Shown: positions 6,981 to 15,513 of the stretch, piece by piece
How the letters are laid out: every line of letters begins with the position of its first letter
How positions within the stretch are numbered: the first letter of the stretch is position 1
NCBI RefSeq assembly: GCF_014647595.1
Contig: NZ_BMPM01000004.1
Location: 1 to 64,000, forward strand
Reading direction: 5' to 3'
Length of the DNA: 64,000 nucleotides
DNA from: Paenarthrobacter histidinolovorans
GTDB taxonomy: Bacteria; Actinomycetota; Actinomycetes; Actinomycetales; Micrococcaceae
Made by a program: the position numbers and the translations under genes
Notes under the pieces: generated by a model
What the model was told of the DNA's origin: nothing
Database searches by the model: none
The model's input: only the letters and a program-made list of their open reading frames with translations

Positions 6981-9035
6981 ATGACGGCAACCAAGGGCGT
7001 GGCATCGCCGGAGAGCCCCGGTCAAATCCAGGGGTCCAGCGGCACCAGGTTTCGTCCCGAGATCCAGGGGCTTCGTTCACTGGCCGTGCTCATGGTGGTG
7101 TCGTATCACATCTGGTTCGGCAGGGTTTCAGGAGGCGTGGACGTCTTCCTGCTGATTTCCGCTTTCCTGATGACCCTGCAGTTCGTCAACCGTTACGAGC
7201 AATCCCGGCCGGTGTCGTTGATCCGGCACTGGCTGCACCTGTTCTGGAGGCTGCTTCCCGCGGTCGTGGTAGTCCTGACGGGCACTTTGGCGGCAACGTT
7301 CGCGATCGTCCCCCGGACGAGGTGGACGGAGATCGTCAATCAGGCCTGGGCTTCACTGTTCTATGTGCAAAACTGGCTGCTTCAAAAACAGGTGGTCAAC
7401 TACTACGCCGCTGATCACAGCCTGGCGAGTCCCATGCAGCATTTCTGGTCGTTGTCCATCCAGGGGCAGGTCTTCATCCTCTGGCCGGCGATCTTCGTCA
7501 TTACGGGCTTGCTGTGCCGGAAGTTCGGGCTGCGTTACCGGTCAGTGTTGCTGGGAATCTTCGGGCTGGTCTTCGTGGCGTCGCTGAGCTATTCGATCTA
7601 CTTCACCGCAGCGCACCAGGAACTGGCGTACTTCGATACCCTTGCCCGGCTGTGGGAGTTTGCGTTGGGCACCCTGGTCGCGCTGCTGCTTCCCTTCCTG
7701 CGCCCGGGACGTGGTCCGGGAACAGTCCTGGGATGGGTGGGGGTTGCTGCAATGCTCAGTTGCGGCGTGATCCTCCAGGTCCGCACGGCGTTCCCTGGCT
7801 TCGTTGCGCTGTGGCCCACCCTCGCGGCGGTGGCTGTCATCATTGCAGGCCAGACGGGAAGCCGTTTCGGCGTCGATCGCATCCTGTCCTCCAGGTTGCT
7901 GGTGGGGCTTGGATCCACCTCCTACGCCCTTTACCTGTGGCACTGGCCACTGTTGGTCATCGCCCTGGTGTGGATCGGTGAAGACCACGCGGACGCACTG
8001 ACGGGCGCAGTGATCGTGGGTCTTTCCCTGCTGCTGGCGTACCTCACCACCAGGTTTGTGGAACAGCCGCTGCGGTCTTGGCGGTGGCCGGAGGCAAAGC
8101 GCCGCCGTCTGGCCCTGGCGGTGTTGGTTTGCCTTGCTGTGGGGGCGACCCCGATGACCGTTTTCGGGTTCCAGCAGCAGCAAGAGAAGAACGCCATTGC
8201 CGGCCAGGATTCCGAAGACAATCCGGGCGCCAGGGCGTTGTTGCCGGGCTATGTGAACCGGGTGGGCAAGGACGCCAGGACGCTTCCAACACCTGAGCAG
8301 CTTCCGGCCGACTGGGGCAAGCTTGATGGGCCGTGCACAGGTGAGTTGCGTCCCCAGGACCCGGTCTTGTTCGCGGAGTGCCAGCAGAACGACATCGGTG
8401 CCGATGCCGCGAAGACCATCTTCGTAGTGGGGCAATCCCACTCCCTGCAGTGGCTCGGTGCAATCGGCCCCCTGGCAAAAGAGCGTAACTGGCGGGTCCA
8501 GGCCATCACGTTTGGAGCCTGCCCCTTCATGACGCAAACGGATGAGGTAGGCGACGAATGCAACGCCTTCAACCGGAATGTCCGTGAGCACATACGGCTC
8601 CACCGGCCGGATGCGGTCTTCCTTGTCGGGACTGCGGCTGTCCCGGATTCTCCGGAAGAGGACCTTACCTGGGGGCTCGATGAACTGGTCGGAGAAATCA
8701 CCGATCAAGGAATTGAGGTCATTGCCATGCGGGACAATCCGCGGTTCTCCTTCAGTCCCAGTGAATGTGCCATGGCTTCCGGCGTTGATGACCCGCGCTG
8801 CCGTCCCGCACTGTCCTCTGTGTTGGCTGCGGACAATCCGCTCGATCAGCTGGACGGAAACTTCACCGGCTTGTCCATCCTTGATATGACTGACCTGATC
8901 TGTGACGGTGCTTCCTGTCCGGGGATCATCGGCAACGTCTACGTGTACTTGGACGACAACCACCTCTCGAGCACGTACACCAGGAGCATGGCTGATGCAT
9001 TGTCCGAGAGGTGGCTTGGCGCCACCGGGTGGTAG
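6981..9035 (+). CDS. Membrane acyltransferase (OafA-like, acyltransferase-3 plus SGNH domain)
   Basis: A 684-residue protein that would O-acylate a cell-surface glycan. Start ATG 6981 is favoured by AGAGGAG (6967-6973); an in-frame GTG at 6936 has no such site. The N-terminal part (about residues 20-380) is an acyltransferase-3 domain of some 10-11 membrane helices, beginning FRPEIQGLRSLAVLMVVSYH with the conserved His. After a linker, an extracytoplasmic SGNH esterase-like domain has VVGQSHSLQWLG near residue 490 and the catalytic Asp-His in DDNHLSSTY near the end. This architecture is known from OafA-type peptidoglycan and polysaccharide acetyltransferases. It separates the transporter from the dehydrogenase genes and is probably unrelated to the sugar-acid pathway. 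Confidence 0.9.
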   Translation: MTATKGVASPESPGQIQGSSGTRFRPEIQGLRSLAVLMVVSYHIWFGRVSGGVDVFLLISAFLMTLQFVNRYEQSRPVSLIRHWLHLFWRLLPAVVVVLTGTLAATFAIVPRTRWTEIVNQAWASLFYVQNWLLQKQVVNYYAADHSLASPMQHFWSLSIQGQVFILWPAIFVITGLLCRKFGLRYRSVLLGIFGLVFVASLSYSIYFTAAHQELAYFDTLARLWEFALGTLVALLLPFLRPGRGPGTVLGWVGVAAMLSCGVILQVRTAFPGFVALWPTLAAVAVIIAGQTGSRFGVDRILSSRLLVGLGSTSYALYLWHWPLLVIALVWIGEDHADALTGAVIVGLSLLLAYLTTRFVEQPLRSWRWPEAKRRRLALAVLVCLAVGATPMTVFGFQQQQEKNAIAGQDSEDNPGARALLPGYVNRVGKDARTLPTPEQLPADWGKLDGPCTGELRPQDPVLFAECQQNDIGADAAKTIFVVGQSHSLQWLGAIGPLAKERNWRVQAITFGACPFMTQTDEVGDECNAFNRNVREHIRLHRPDAVFLVGTAAVPDSPEEDLTWGLDELVGEITDQGIEVIAMRDNPRFSFSPSECAMASGVDDPRCRPALSSVLAADNPLDQLDGNFTGLSILDMTDLICDGASCPGIIGNVYVYLDDNHLSSTYTRSMADALSERWLGATGW

Positions 9036-9041
9036 TCGGGC

Positions 9042-10097
9042 TTAGTAGAAGTGGACCGGGTCCACGAGGTGGGGGAGTTCGCCACCGTCCAGGAAGATGC
9101 GCAGGTTGTCACAGAAGCGTTCGGCAATGAGCCTGTTTTCAGCCGTGCTCAACGCCGAGGTGTGCGGGGACACCAGGACCTTGGGGTGGTTCCACAGCGG
9201 GCTGTCCTGGGGCAGCGGCTCCACGGCGAACACGTCCAGGCATGCGTAGCCAACCTGTCCGTTGTCCAGTGCTGCCAGCAAGGCGTCTTCGTCCACTACC
9301 GTGCCGCGTCCCACGTTGACGAAAACTGTTCCAGGCTTCATGGCGGAGAAGATGTCCCCGTTGAACAGCTTTTCCGTGTACGGCGTGCCGGGCAGTGTGT
9401 TGACCACGGCATCGGCGTCGGCCACCAGGGCTGCCAGGCCGTCGTTGTTGGTGACTTGGTCGATTCCCTCGATGGTTTCGACGTTGCGCTTGGTTCCGCT
9501 GACCCTCATGCCCAGGGCACGCGCGATGCGGGCTGTTTCCATGCCAATTTCACCCAGGCCTGCAATGACTACCTTGGATCCGTTGGCCAGCTTGGTGGGC
9601 GTCCGCAGTTCCGGCCAAAACTTGGCCGCCTGGTCCTGTGCCATCGCGGCACTGCGCTTGAAGCCGTTGAGGATTCCGAATGCCGAGAATTCAGCCAGGG
9701 GCAGGGCGTGCACACCGGCTGAGGTGGTGACGTGGAACTTCCTGAGGGTTTCGGTGTCCAGGCCCGAGGCCTTGACCGCTCCACCGGCGCCGGCTGCCAT
9801 GGCGTGGATCCACTGCAGGTGCGGGTTGCTTTTGGCGATGCGCGCAAGTCCAGCGGGACTTTCATTGGGGAAGCCGTAGAGGATCTGTGCCTTACTCAGC
9901 ATGTCCCAATAGCGTTCTTCCTGTTGCGGTGACCTTTTGAAGGCGGGGTCGCCCGCGTGGTCTGCGGGAAAGCGCTCCGGGGGAAGCAGCCCGGGTTCGT
10001 AGAGAACTGTTATGGAGGGATCTACAGCGCGGATCTGCTCTACGTGCTCAGCTTCGAGCGGTACAGCGATGGCGATGGTAAGTTCATCAGTCGTCAT
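9042..10097 (-). CDS. D-2-hydroxyacid dehydrogenase
   Basis: A 351-residue NAD(P)-dependent enzyme that interconverts 2-keto acids and D-2-hydroxyacids. The Rossmann motif is VVIAGLGEIGMETARIARAL, and the catalytic residues are visible as Arg in VNVGRGTVVDEDALL, Glu in VFAVEPLPQDSPLW and His in VLVSPHTSALS. I place the start at ATG 10097 because TATGAT lies seven bases upstream and there is no ribosome binding site, which suits a leaderless mRNA; two in-frame ATGs at 10106 and 10109 fall inside the predicted operator. In this neighbourhood it could act as a ketogluconate or hydroxypyruvate reductase (GhrB-like), but the substrate cannot be read from sequence. It is convergent with the acyltransferase gene, six bases apart. 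Confidence 0.88.
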   Translation of the reverse strand: MTTDELTIAIAVPLEAEHVEQIRAVDPSITVLYEPGLLPPERFPADHAGDPAFKRSPQQEERYWDMLSKAQILYGFPNESPAGLARIAKSNPHLQWIHAMAAGAGGAVKASGLDTETLRKFHVTTSAGVHALPLAEFSAFGILNGFKRSAAMAQDQAAKFWPELRTPTKLANGSKVVIAGLGEIGMETARIARALGMRVSGTKRNVETIEGIDQVTNNDGLAALVADADAVVNTLPGTPYTEKLFNGDIFSAMKPGTVFVNVGRGTVVDEDALLAALDNGQVGYACLDVFAVEPLPQDSPLWNHPKVLVSPHTSALSTAENRLIAERFCDNLRIFLDGGELPHLVDPVHFY

Positions 10098-10099
10098 AG

Positions 10100-10140
10100 T
10101 GTTCATCATACTGAATGGCGGCTAGGATATTGAACAGAAT
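10100..10140. promoter_or_regulatory. Divergent control region with operator-like sites C and D
   Basis: Site C is TGTTCA-N6-TGAAT (10100-10116), same pattern and spacing as sites A and B. It covers the TATGAT box (complement of 10105-10110) of the leftward hydroxyacid dehydrogenase gene. A second half site, TGAACA (10131-10136), lies where the -35 region of that promoter would be, and between the two divergent genes. Confidence 0.55.
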
Positions 10141-10179
10141 TTCCATAGATGACCACAACGAAGTGAGGTGTTACCTGCC

Positions 10180-11094
10180 ATGACCACCAAACGTGTGGGT
10201 TTCGTCGGTCTGGGTCTGATGGGCGCGCCCATGGCGTCCAATCTTGCCACCGCCGGATGGACCGTCACCGCCTGGAACCGCTCCGACGCCGCGTTCGAAG
10301 CACTCCCCGGCATCGACCGGGCCGCCAGCGTTGCCGCGTTGCGGGACGAAGGCGCCATCATCTTCATGCTCCCGGACCTTCCGTACATCGAGGAAGCAGC
10401 CGCGGACCTGCTTGACGCCTGGCGCGGTTCGGCGCCGCGCCCGGGTACCGCCGTCGTCGTCATGAGCAGCGTCTCCCCAACGGGAGTCCAGCGTTTCGGA
10501 GAACTGGTGGACCAGGCAAGTGGCGGCAACGCCATTGTGGTGGACGCGCCGGTCAGTGGCGGAACCGCAGGCGCGAAGAGCGGTACCCTCGCCATCATGG
10601 TGGGGGCCGATGAAGGCCGCTTCGAGCAGCTTGAGCCACTTTTCCAGGCCATGGGCACCACCGTGCGGCGGATGGGACCCCTGGGGTCCGGATCGCTTGC
10701 CAAGGCGTGCAACCAACTGATTGTCGGAACCACGACGGCGGCCCTCGCCGAAGCCGCGGAACTCGCCGAACGCTCCGGGATGGACGTGCAGGCGCTTTTC
10801 GAGGTGCTGTCCGGGGGATTGGCCGGAAGCCGGGTGCTGGACAACGTTGGTCCGCGCCTGGCAGCCAAGGACTATGCCCCAACAGGACCGGCCAAGTTCA
10901 TGCACAAGGACCTTGGCTTCGTGCTCGCCAGTGCTGAAGCAGCAGGCTCCGCCACGCCAATGGCCTCGGCGGCACTTGCGTTGTACGCCGAACTCAAACG
11001 CCAGGGCCTTGGCGACCAGGACCTTGCCGTCGTCCGGCAAGCCATCGCAAACCTGGGCCGGACACCGGCCGCTGCAACATCCACCAGCACCTGA
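10180..11094 (+). CDS. NAD(P)-dependent beta-hydroxyacid dehydrogenase (3-hydroxyisobutyrate / tartronate semialdehyde reductase-like)
   Basis: A 304-residue member of the beta-hydroxyacid dehydrogenase superfamily. GAGGTG at 10165-10170 supports ATG 10180 over GTG 10168. The N-terminal dinucleotide fold starts VGFVGLGLMGAPMASNLA, the substrate loop is VVDAPVSGGTAGAKSGTLAI, and the catalytic Lys is in GSGSLAKACNQLIVG. The C-terminal helical domain is complete, including the KDLGFVLASAEAAG segment. It is the first gene of a rightward series with the SDR and the medium-chain dehydrogenase and shares its upstream region with the divergent hydroxyacid dehydrogenase. The precise substrate is uncertain; oxidised sugar-acid breakdown products fit the location. 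Confidence 0.88.
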   Translation: MTTKRVGFVGLGLMGAPMASNLATAGWTVTAWNRSDAAFEALPGIDRAASVAALRDEGAIIFMLPDLPYIEEAAADLLDAWRGSAPRPGTAVVVMSSVSPTGVQRFGELVDQASGGNAIVVDAPVSGGTAGAKSGTLAIMVGADEGRFEQLEPLFQAMGTTVRRMGPLGSGSLAKACNQLIVGTTTAALAEAAELAERSGMDVQALFEVLSGGLAGSRVLDNVGPRLAAKDYAPTGPAKFMHKDLGFVLASAEAAGSATPMASAALALYAELKRQGLGDQDLAVVRQAIANLGRTPAAATSTST

Positions 11095-11150
11095 ACTGTA
11101 TCCACGAGCAAATGAACTGTCGCAATTGAAGAAGGAATGACGAACAAACC

Positions 11151-11921
11151 ATGAGTGCACTTTTCGATCTGACCGGGCGCATTGCCTTGGTTACTGGTTC
11201 AAGCCGGGGGATAGGCAACGCCCTTGCCAGGGGCCTCGCCGATGCCGGTGCCACCGTTGTGCTTAACGGCATCAACGCTGAACGGCTTGAGGCATCGCAC
11301 CAGGCGATGGCTGCGGAGTATCCGGAGGGGAGGGTCCATAGCCGGGCCTTCGACGTTACGGACGCCGATGCTGCCGCTGAAGGGGTCGCCTGGGTGGAAC
11401 AGAACGTTGGGCCTCTGGACATCCTGGTGAACAATGCCGGCATCCAACACCGCGTTCCCATGCTGGACCTTGACGTCAAGGACTGGGACAGGGTCATCAC
11501 CACGGATCTCACCAGCGCTTTCCTCGTGGGCCGGGAGGCCGCCCGTCACATGATTCCCAGGGGTCAGGGCAAGATCATCAACATCTGTTCGGTCCAGACT
11601 GACCTGGCCCGTCCCACCATCGCGCCGTACGTTGCCGCCAAGGGTGGCTTGCGTAACCTCACCCGGGCCATGACCGCCGAGTGGGCAGCATCCGGCCTGC
11701 AGATCAACGGCATCGCCCCCGGATACATCCACACCGAAATGACCCAAAACCTGGTCGATGACGCCGACTTCAACTCCTGGATCCTGGGCCGTACCCCGGC
11801 CAACAGGTGGGGAACCACGGCAGACCTCGCCGGACCCACCGTATGGCTCGCATCGCAGGCATCGAACTTCGTGAACGGCCAAACGATCTTCGTCGACGGC
11901 GGAATGACGGTGGTGGTCTAA
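11151..11921 (+). CDS. SDR oxidoreductase, gluconate 5-dehydrogenase (IdnO)-like
   Basis: A 256-residue classical short-chain dehydrogenase. It has the cofactor motif VTGSSRGIGNALARGLADAG, NNAG in DILVNNAGIQHR, the active Ser in IINICSVQTDLARP and the Tyr-Lys pair in APYVAAKGGLRN. The phrases IQHRVPMLDL and RPTIAPYVAAKGG are characteristic of gluconate 5-dehydrogenase / 5-ketogluconate reductase (IdnO, Gno). GAAGGAA about 20 bases upstream of the ATG provides a ribosome binding site. Its stop overlaps the next gene as TAATG, so the two are coupled, exactly as expected for the pair that converts L-idonate to gluconate through 5-ketogluconate. Confidence 0.88.
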   Translation: MSALFDLTGRIALVTGSSRGIGNALARGLADAGATVVLNGINAERLEASHQAMAAEYPEGRVHSRAFDVTDADAAAEGVAWVEQNVGPLDILVNNAGIQHRVPMLDLDVKDWDRVITTDLTSAFLVGREAARHMIPRGQGKIINICSVQTDLARPTIAPYVAAKGGLRNLTRAMTAEWAASGLQINGIAPGYIHTEMTQNLVDDADFNSWILGRTPANRWGTTADLAGPTVWLASQASNFVNGQTIFVDGGMTVVV

Positions 11922-12973
11922 TGAGCCTCAATCTCCCTGCATCCGGTCCTGCCGTTGTAGCCCACGGCAAAGGCGATCTTCGCATCGAGGACATCCCCAT
12001 GGCGGCACCGCAATCCGGCGAGTCAATTGTCGGGATTGCCTATGGCGGGATCTGTGGTTCGGACCTCCACTACTGGCTCCACGGTGCTGCCGGCGAGTCC
12101 ATTCTCAAAGAACCCATGGTCCTCGGCCACGAAATTGTTGGAGTTGTTCTCCAGCAGGCAGCTGACGGTACGGGCCCCGCAGCGGGTACGCCCGTGGCTG
12201 TGCATCCGGCAACCCCGGCGCCCGGCAGCGTCCGGTACCCCGCGGACCGGCCAAACCTGTCCCCGGGGTGCACCTATCTGGGGAGTGCGGCGCGTTACCC
12301 GCATACGGATGGCGCTTTCAGCCGTTACGCCAACCTGCCCGCCAGGATGCTGCGCCCCTTGCCTGCAAACCTGGACCTTCGCACGGCGGCGTTGGTGGAA
12401 CCGGCCAGCGTGGCCTGGCACGCCGTCTCCCGTGCGGGTGAGGTACGGGGCAAGACCGCGCTCGTGATCGGCAGCGGTCCAATTGGCGCCCTCTGCGTTG
12501 CAGTCTTGAAGCGCGCCGGGGCAGCCAAAATTGTCGCCGTCGACATGCACGACAAGCCGCTGGAGATCGCGCGTGCAGTCGGCGCTGACGAGGTCCTCAA
12601 GGGTGACGACGCCGACGCCATCGCGGCGGTGGATGCCGACGTCGTTATTGAATCCTCAGGGAGCCATTACGGACTGGCCTCGGCCATCAAAGGTGCCACC
12701 CGCGGAGGCAAGGTGGTGATGGTAGGGCTGCTGCCCTCCGGACCCCAGCCGGTGTTCATTTCGCTCGCGATCACGCGCGAGCTGGAACTGCTGGGCTCTT
12801 TCCGCTTCAACGACGAGATCGATGACGTCATCGCGGCCCTGGCTGACGGCTCCCTGTTCGTGGACCCCGTCGTGACGCACGAGTTCGATCTCGCACATGG
12901 CCTTGAAGCTTTCGAGGTGGCGAAGAACTCGGCCGGGTCCGGCAAGGTGTTGCTGAACTTCCGGGACAGTTAG
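11921..12973 (+). CDS. Zinc-dependent alcohol dehydrogenase, L-idonate 5-dehydrogenase-like
   Basis: A 350-residue medium-chain dehydrogenase that would oxidise L-idonate to 5-ketogluconate. Catalytic zinc ligands are Cys in YGGICGSDLHYWLHG and the His-Glu of VLGHEIVGVV; the NAD fold is VIGSGPIGALCVAVLKRAG; LLGSFRFNDEIDDVI matches the IdnD signature. The structural-zinc lobe, normally four Cys, reads VHPATPAPGSVRYPADRP with none of them until a single later Cys, so this enzyme probably has no structural zinc. Start ATG 11921 overlaps the SDR stop by one base; an open frame extends upstream but only inside the SDR gene. Its stop overlaps the convergent gntR stop by four bases. Confidence 0.87.
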   Translation: MSLNLPASGPAVVAHGKGDLRIEDIPMAAPQSGESIVGIAYGGICGSDLHYWLHGAAGESILKEPMVLGHEIVGVVLQQAADGTGPAAGTPVAVHPATPAPGSVRYPADRPNLSPGCTYLGSAARYPHTDGAFSRYANLPARMLRPLPANLDLRTAALVEPASVAWHAVSRAGEVRGKTALVIGSGPIGALCVAVLKRAGAAKIVAVDMHDKPLEIARAVGADEVLKGDDADAIAAVDADVVIESSGSHYGLASAIKGATRGGKVVMVGLLPSGPQPVFISLAITRELELLGSFRFNDEIDDVIAALADGSLFVDPVVTHEFDLAHGLEAFEVAKNSAGSGKVLLNFRDS

Positions 12974-13698
12974 TTCCTGGAGACGGGGACGAAGACGCGG
13001 GGCTGGTCATCCCAGCTGGGTGCCAGCTCCGCGATCGTCTGGCGCATGATTTTAGCGGCGGCATCGCGCGCCATCGCACCGTTACCGGCATCGATGGCAT
13101 GGGCAACGTCCATGTGCCACTGGAGCGCTTCCTTCTGGGGATGCTCCGGCATGAGGCCATGAACGGTCCGGCCCGTGAGGGTTTCGGTGACCTGTCCAAT
13201 GAGGTTGGCGAACATCTCGTTGCCCGACCCGGACAACACCAGGGCATGGAAGCGGATGTCGAGATCAAGGAACGTCGCCATGTCCCCGGCATCCCCTGCC
13301 TCCTTCATGGCCAGGGAAATGCCCACCAGTTCCTGCCGCAGGCTCCCGGGTGCGTTGCCGGCGGCGAGTTCGGCCGCCACGGGCTCGACGGCGGAACGCA
13401 ACTCGGCCAACGACCGCAACTGCGCGCCGCGACCTTCGCCCGCGAGACGCCACCGGATGACCAGGGGATCGAAGGGATTCCAGCGGTGGGCAGGAAGAAC
13501 GCGGATGCCTACCCGCTTGATCGTTTCCACAAGCCCGAGGGATTGGAGGACCCGCACTGCTTCACGCACCACCGAACGCGAGACGTTGAGTTCGTCTTCC
13601 AAATGCTCAGCCAACATCACGTGTCCCGTGGGAAGGGCGCCACCCACAATCCGGGTTCCCAAATGCTCAACGGCGCGGTGGTGAAGGCTGGTTGACAT
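12970..13698 (-). CDS. GntR-family regulator, FadR/FCD subfamily
   Basis: A 242-residue regulator with an N-terminal winged helix (GTRIVGGALPTGHVMLAEHL, then NVSRSVVREAVRVLQSLGLV) and a helical FCD ligand domain (SLAELRSAVEPVAAELAA; FLDLDIRFHALVLSGSGNEM; the Asp and His residues typical of metal-dependent FCD domains are present). I choose ATG 13698: TATGCT lies seven bases upstream and no ribosome binding site exists, consistent with a leaderless mRNA. The ATG at 13710 would lie inside that -10 box. The divergent position to gnd and the tail-to-tail position to the idonate dehydrogenase suggest control by gluconate or a related acid, as known for other GntR proteins. Confidence 0.88.
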   Translation of the reverse strand: MSTSLHHRAVEHLGTRIVGGALPTGHVMLAEHLEDELNVSRSVVREAVRVLQSLGLVETIKRVGIRVLPAHRWNPFDPLVIRWRLAGEGRGAQLRSLAELRSAVEPVAAELAAGNAPGSLRQELVGISLAMKEAGDAGDMATFLDLDIRFHALVLSGSGNEMFANLIGQVTETLTGRTVHGLMPEHPQKEALQWHMDVAHAIDAGNGAMARDAAAKIMRQTIAELAPSWDDQPRVFVPVSRN

Positions 13699-13951
13699 AG
13701 AGGTAAGCATAGTGGCGCGGGGTGGCCCGGAGCGCGGGTATCCGCGCCGGGAACGGATTCCGTGCCTCCGCAGCGGCCGCCGGGCATCATAGACTGTTTA
13801 TGACGCGGCAGCTTCCACAACGTGGGCTCCGCTTTCCCGCCCACGGTTTAAATACGTATGGTTTATTACAGCCCCTGGTTTTGAAATCGTTTCCCGCGTG
13901 TCCTGCTTGGGTACGTCGGGACTGTTTGCACACGAACGAATTGGAGTTTTG

Positions 13952-15388
13952 ATGTCAGCACACATCGGTGTCACCGGCCTTGCGGTGATGGGCGCCAACC
14001 TGGCCCGCAACCTCGCACGCAACGGCTTCACCGTGGCTCTCCACAACCGCTCCGTGGAAAAGACTGACGCCCTGCTGGAAAAGCACGGCACGGAAGGCGA
14101 CTTCATCCGCACGGAAACGCTGCAGGAACTCGTCGATTCCCTCGAAAAGCCCCGCCGTGTCCTCATCATGGTCAAGGCAGGCGCCCCCGTCGACAACGTC
14201 ATCGAGCAGCTGGAACCGCTGCTCGAGGCAGGCGACATCATCATCGACGCCGGTAACTCGCACTACGAGGACACCCGCCGCCGCGAGGCAGCACTGGCCA
14301 AGAAGGATCTTCACTTTGTGGGTGTTGGCGTGTCCGGCGGTGAAGAAGGCGCGCTGAACGGCCCGTCCATCATGCCCGGTGGCTCCCGTGAGTCCTACGA
14401 CGCACTCGGCCCGCTGCTGGAAAAGATTTCCGCCAAGGTCGACGGCGAACCCTGCTGTGCTTGGATCGGCACCGATGGCGCCGGTCACTTCGTCAAGATG
14501 GTCCACAACGGCATCGAGTACGCCGACATGCAGGTCATCGGTGAGGCCTTCGACCTCCTCCGCTCCGGCGCAGGCATTGAGCCGGCTGAGCAGTCCAAGA
14601 TCTTCGCTGAGTGGAACAAGGGCGATCTGTCCTCCTTCCTGATCGAAATCTCCGCCGAGGTCCTCGGCCACGTCGACGCCAAGACCGGCAAGCCGTTCGT
14701 GGACGTCGTGGTTGACGCTGCAGGTCAGAAGGGCACGGGCCGCTGGACGGTCATCTCCGCCCTGGAACTCGGCTCGCCGGTCTCCGGCATTGCCGAGTCC
14801 GTGTTCGCCCGTGCACTGTCCTCCCAGACCGAGCAGCGCAAGCTCGGCCAGGAACTGCTCGCCGGCGAAGAGGCCTCCGTGGAAATCCCTGAGACGTTCG
14901 TTGAGGACGTCCGCCAGGCACTCTACGCCTCCAAGCTCGTGTCATACGCACAGGGCCTGGACATGCTGACCTCCGCAGCCAAGGAATATGGCTGGGACCT
15001 CAAGCTGGACGAAATCGCTTCCCTCTGGCGTGCAGGCTGCATCATCCGTGCAGAGCTGCTTAAGGACATCACCAAGGCCTACGCTGCCGAGGAGAAGCCT
15101 GCCAACCTGCTGTTCGCGCCGGCCTTCACCAAGGCCATCGCAGAGGCACTGCCGGCCTGGCGCCGCGTTGTGGCCACCGCCGTGCAGCTGGGCATCCCGG
15201 TACCGGTGTTCTCCTCCTCCCTGGCTTACTACGACGGCCTCCGCCGCAAGCGTGTTGCCGCCGCCCTGATTCAGGGCCAGCGTGACCTCTTCGGCGCACA
15301 CACCTACGGCCGCGTAGACACCGAGGGCACGTTCCACACCCTGTGGGGCGAAGACAAGTCCGAGATCTCGGCTGTCGACACCCACTAG
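13952..15388 (+). CDS. gnd: 6-phosphogluconate dehydrogenase, decarboxylating
   Basis: A 478-residue cytosolic enzyme that oxidatively decarboxylates 6-phosphogluconate to ribulose 5-phosphate in the pentose phosphate pathway. Start ATG 13952 is supported by TTGGAG (13941-13946); the frame stays open for 18 more codons upstream but without a ribosome binding site. The coenzyme fold is VTGLAVMGANLARNLARNG, substrate-binding VGVGVSGGEEGALNGPSIMP and catalytic KMVHNGIEYADMQ are intact, and the C-terminal tail reaches YDGLRRKRVAAALIQGQRD with FGAHTYGR. Length is normal for the long, dimeric form. It finishes the route from idonate or gluconate into central metabolism, but the gluconokinase needed before it is not in this window. 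Confidence 0.97.
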   Translation: MSAHIGVTGLAVMGANLARNLARNGFTVALHNRSVEKTDALLEKHGTEGDFIRTETLQELVDSLEKPRRVLIMVKAGAPVDNVIEQLEPLLEAGDIIIDAGNSHYEDTRRREAALAKKDLHFVGVGVSGGEEGALNGPSIMPGGSRESYDALGPLLEKISAKVDGEPCCAWIGTDGAGHFVKMVHNGIEYADMQVIGEAFDLLRSGAGIEPAEQSKIFAEWNKGDLSSFLIEISAEVLGHVDAKTGKPFVDVVVDAAGQKGTGRWTVISALELGSPVSGIAESVFARALSSQTEQRKLGQELLAGEEASVEIPETFVEDVRQALYASKLVSYAQGLDMLTSAAKEYGWDLKLDEIASLWRAGCIIRAELLKDITKAYAAEEKPANLLFAPAFTKAIAEALPAWRRVVATAVQLGIPVPVFSSSLAYYDGLRRKRVAAALIQGQRDLFGAHTYGRVDTEGTFHTLWGEDKSEISAVDTH

Positions 15389-15420
15389 CAGACACGTGGG
15401 CGGGTAATACCGCCGTGCAC

Positions 15421-15462
15421 AAGGCCGGTTCCTTCCGATTACGCTGGGAGGAGCCGGCCTTT
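15421..15462 (+). terminator. Possible terminator after gnd
   Basis: AAGGCCGGTTCC (15421-15432) can pair with GGGAGCCGGCCTT (15449-15462 area) with one T-G pair, about 30 bases after the gnd stop. Only a short T-tract follows, so efficiency is uncertain. Confidence 0.5.
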
Positions 15463-15513
15463 GCCGTAACGGAGCTCCCGTTCAGGTGCTGGGCCACCAG
15501 CAAAGGACGAACC

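Noticed and set aside
13898..13951. N-terminal extension of 6-phosphogluconate dehydrogenase by 18 codons
   Set aside because: The conserved N-terminus starts at ATG 13952 with TTGGAG upstream; the extension has no start signal.
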